This document shows positions 62,619 to 64,000 of a DNA stretch of 64,000 nucleotides, piece by piece. Below the pieces are notes generated by a model. It had not been told where the DNA came from. It searched no databases and was given only the letters and a program-made list of their open reading frames with translations. Every line of letters starts with the position of its first letter. Positions within the stretch are counted from its first letter, which is position 1. The position numbers were made by a program, and so were the translations under genes. This DNA is from Paenibacillus wynnii (lineage in GTDB: Bacteria; Bacillota; Bacilli; Paenibacillales; Paenibacillaceae), in assembly GCF_030812855.1 (NCBI RefSeq), contig NZ_JAUSTK010000025.1:16038-80037 (forward strand), given 5' to 3'.

Positions 62619-63820
62619 CTAAACATCTTTTTTCTTATTCATGTAAAAATAAATTGGGAGCCCCACAAGCGTGATGCCAATACCGACAAACGATCGAACC
62701 GGATCGCTGATAATGGTGCTGACCAGAATATATAGACCCCCTACAACACCAATGATCGGTGTGAGAGGATACAGCGGCACTCTGTAACGCCCTTTTTCAG
62801 CCGGCATTTTTTTTCTTAGAATAAAGACGCCGAAGACACCCATGGTAAAGAAAATCCATAATACAAAAACAAGTAAATCCGTTAACGTATCAAATGTTCC
62901 CGAGAAAATATAAATGATGGCCAGCACGCTTTGAAAAATCAGAGCATTTGCAGGCGTCTGGAATTTAGGATGAATTTTGCGCAGCGATTGTGAAAATGGT
63001 ATTTGTCCCTTCTCACCCATAGCCTGAGGTACCCGAGCCGCTGTCATTAAATAACCGTTGAGCGCTCCCAAGACCGAAACAATAATCCCCGCAGTAATAA
63101 AGGCACCTCCACCGTTTCCAAATAGAGCTTCAGCCGCATCTGCACCCGGAGTTTTTGACGAGACTATCGCTTCATAAGGCAGCACCTGAAATATCGCTAC
63201 ATTAAATAGTACATACACAATAATTACAAAGACAACACCTATTGAAATAACCCTTGGCAGTGTTTTCGCAGGATTCTTCATTTCTCCCGCCATATTGGTC
63301 ACACCGATCCAGCCGTCATATGCCCATAAGGTACCTAGAATCGCAACACCAAAGCCTGCGCCGGACACCGAAGTGTGAATACCGCTAAATCCTGGAGCCA
63401 GGTCCGAGAGGAGTCCGAAGGCCACAATCCCAACTACCGGGATAAGCTTCCCAACCGTGGCAATCGTCTGAATGACACCCCCGCATTTGGTCGAGATAGC
63501 ATTCATGATCAGAATAAAGATCAGGATCCCTACGGCAAGCAGCTTCTGCTGCAAATCATTCATTGGGAGAAAAAAACTGGAATAGGTTGCGAAGGCAATA
63601 GCTAAGGCTGCAACCGAGGCCGGATAGGAGATGACCGCTTGTACCCATCCTAATAAATAGCCATACACACCGCCGTATAATTCGCCAAGATAGGTGTACC
63701 GGCATTGCTTAGAACAATCCCCGGCTTCAAAAAGATCCCCGATCCGATAATCATTCCTACCACGATTGCCATGGCTTCGATAAAGGTTATAGATTTCTTA
63801 AGTGTCTTATTGTCCTGCAT
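62619..63820 (-). pseudogene. Amino acid permease (SteT/APC type) broken by an internal deletion
   Basis: The N-terminal frame starts ATG 63820: MQDNKTLKKSITFIEAMAIV, then GMIIGSGIFLKPGIVLSNAG, the typical first helix of the APC family. It ends in a stop after VCMAIY. A second frame, on the same strand, runs YTYLGELYGGVYGYLLGWVQ from about 63698 through eight or more helices to 62619. In the family some 35-40 residues (helix 2) lie between these parts. So about 100-120 bp are lost and the frame is shifted at about 63699-63703 (GCCGG). The protein would not be functional unless recoded. Confidence 0.85.
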
Positions 63821-63868
63821 AAATAATCATAAATCCTTCCTCTTAATAAGTAGTTTCACACTTCAGCG

Positions 63869-63923
63869 GTGAACTACCCTCCACTTAAACCAAAGGTTTT
63901 GAAGTGGGGCTTCGAAAGAAAAA
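63869..63923 (-). ncRNA. IS605-type right end with omega-RNA hairpin
   Basis: On the minus strand CCACTT-CA-AAACC pairs with GGTTT-AAGTGG around TTT (63882-63907), followed by AGGGTAGTTCAC (end at 63869). This hairpin plus TTCAC is the usual 3' end of IS200/IS605 elements and of the tnpB-guided RNA. The bases right after it (about 63851-63868, CGCTGAAGTGTGAAACTA) would be the guide. It overlaps the tnpB stop. Confidence 0.7.
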
Positions 63924-64000
63924 ACTCTTTCTCTTTTATTGCTGATTCATCCACAGAGCCAACGCCCCATGTCCTCAGCCTTGAATTTGCGGTGTCCCTA
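63874..64000 (-). CDS. tnpB: TnpB (IS605 OrfB) C-terminus, cut by the window edge
   Basis: The last 41 codons: RDTANSRLRTWGVGSVDESA, then IKEKEFFLSKPHFKTFGLSGG, then TAG. The first part is the characteristic TnpB C-terminus. TnpB is an RNA-guided nuclease of IS605 elements; the rest is outside the window. The stop codon lies within the right-end hairpin, as usual for these elements. Confidence 0.8.
   Translation of the reverse strand, partial: RDTANSRLRTWGVGSVDESAIKEKEFFLSKPHFKTFGLSGG

Overview
The window looks like a Paenibacillus-type Firmicute chromosome (inferred from gene content and family resemblance, not from a database search). The indicators are Bacillus-type ribosome binding sites with many GTG/TTG starts, the dgk-dck pair, a Zur-type zinc operator, YuzB, YtxH, an Enp1-type LysM/M14 peptidase, a YesN-type regulator, 52-bp and 51-bp non-coding repeats and many long sensor kinases. 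Most genes are chromosomal housekeeping or accessory genes, and the window cuts two genes at its edges.

Region by region: 1-8 kb holds a tight operon (metallo-hydrolase, membrane/nucleotidyltransferase fusion, FeeM-like acyltransferase, MMPL transporter) facing a LytTR response regulator and a 1.3-kaa hybrid kinase with a 7TMR-DISM sensor. I think this is the best candidate for an undescribed signalling system. 8-16.7 kb holds small conserved genes, the Enp1-like peptidase, glutamate racemase, an Fe-S regulator and a few single enzymes. 17-21.5 kb is a zinc-homeostasis locus: two CobW-family GTPases, a permease and its TIGR03943 partner, with a clear Zur box over a sigma-A promoter. 21.7-25.2 kb encodes a soluble kinase with six PAS domains.

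25.39-30.41 kb is a five-gene redox islet (TetR regulator, quinone-oxidoreductase-like ADH, old yellow enzyme, two SDRs). It lies between an intact tRNA-Leu(CAG) and an exact copy of that tRNA's 3' end, each followed by a terminator, which is the footprint of site-specific integration. The same operator motif recurs across the islet and sits inside two related promoters. 30.7-38.2 kb holds a methyltransferase, an MFS and an ABC exporter, DbpA helicase and small enzymes. 38.6-40.7 kb is a wrecked sugar-uptake locus: the head of a solute-binding lipoprotein is joined to the tail of a GH2 enzyme, beside a YesN-type regulator that lacks its receiver domain.

40.7-53.1 kb holds a nucleotidase, a chemoreceptor, a radical SAM protein, an UlaG-like hydrolase, a GH18-like secreted protein, PatB, the deoxynucleoside kinases and a carboxynorspermidine pathway pair. 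53.5-61.8 kb holds an LTA synthase, an oligo-1,6-glucosidase with its divergent LacI repressor and paired operators, a nucleotidyltransferase and a second chemoreceptor. The right end (62-64 kb) is decaying: a VOC-protein stub, a ComJ-like gene, an amino-acid permease broken by an out-of-frame deletion, and the 3' end of an IS605-type tnpB with its omega-RNA hairpin just upstream of the permease.
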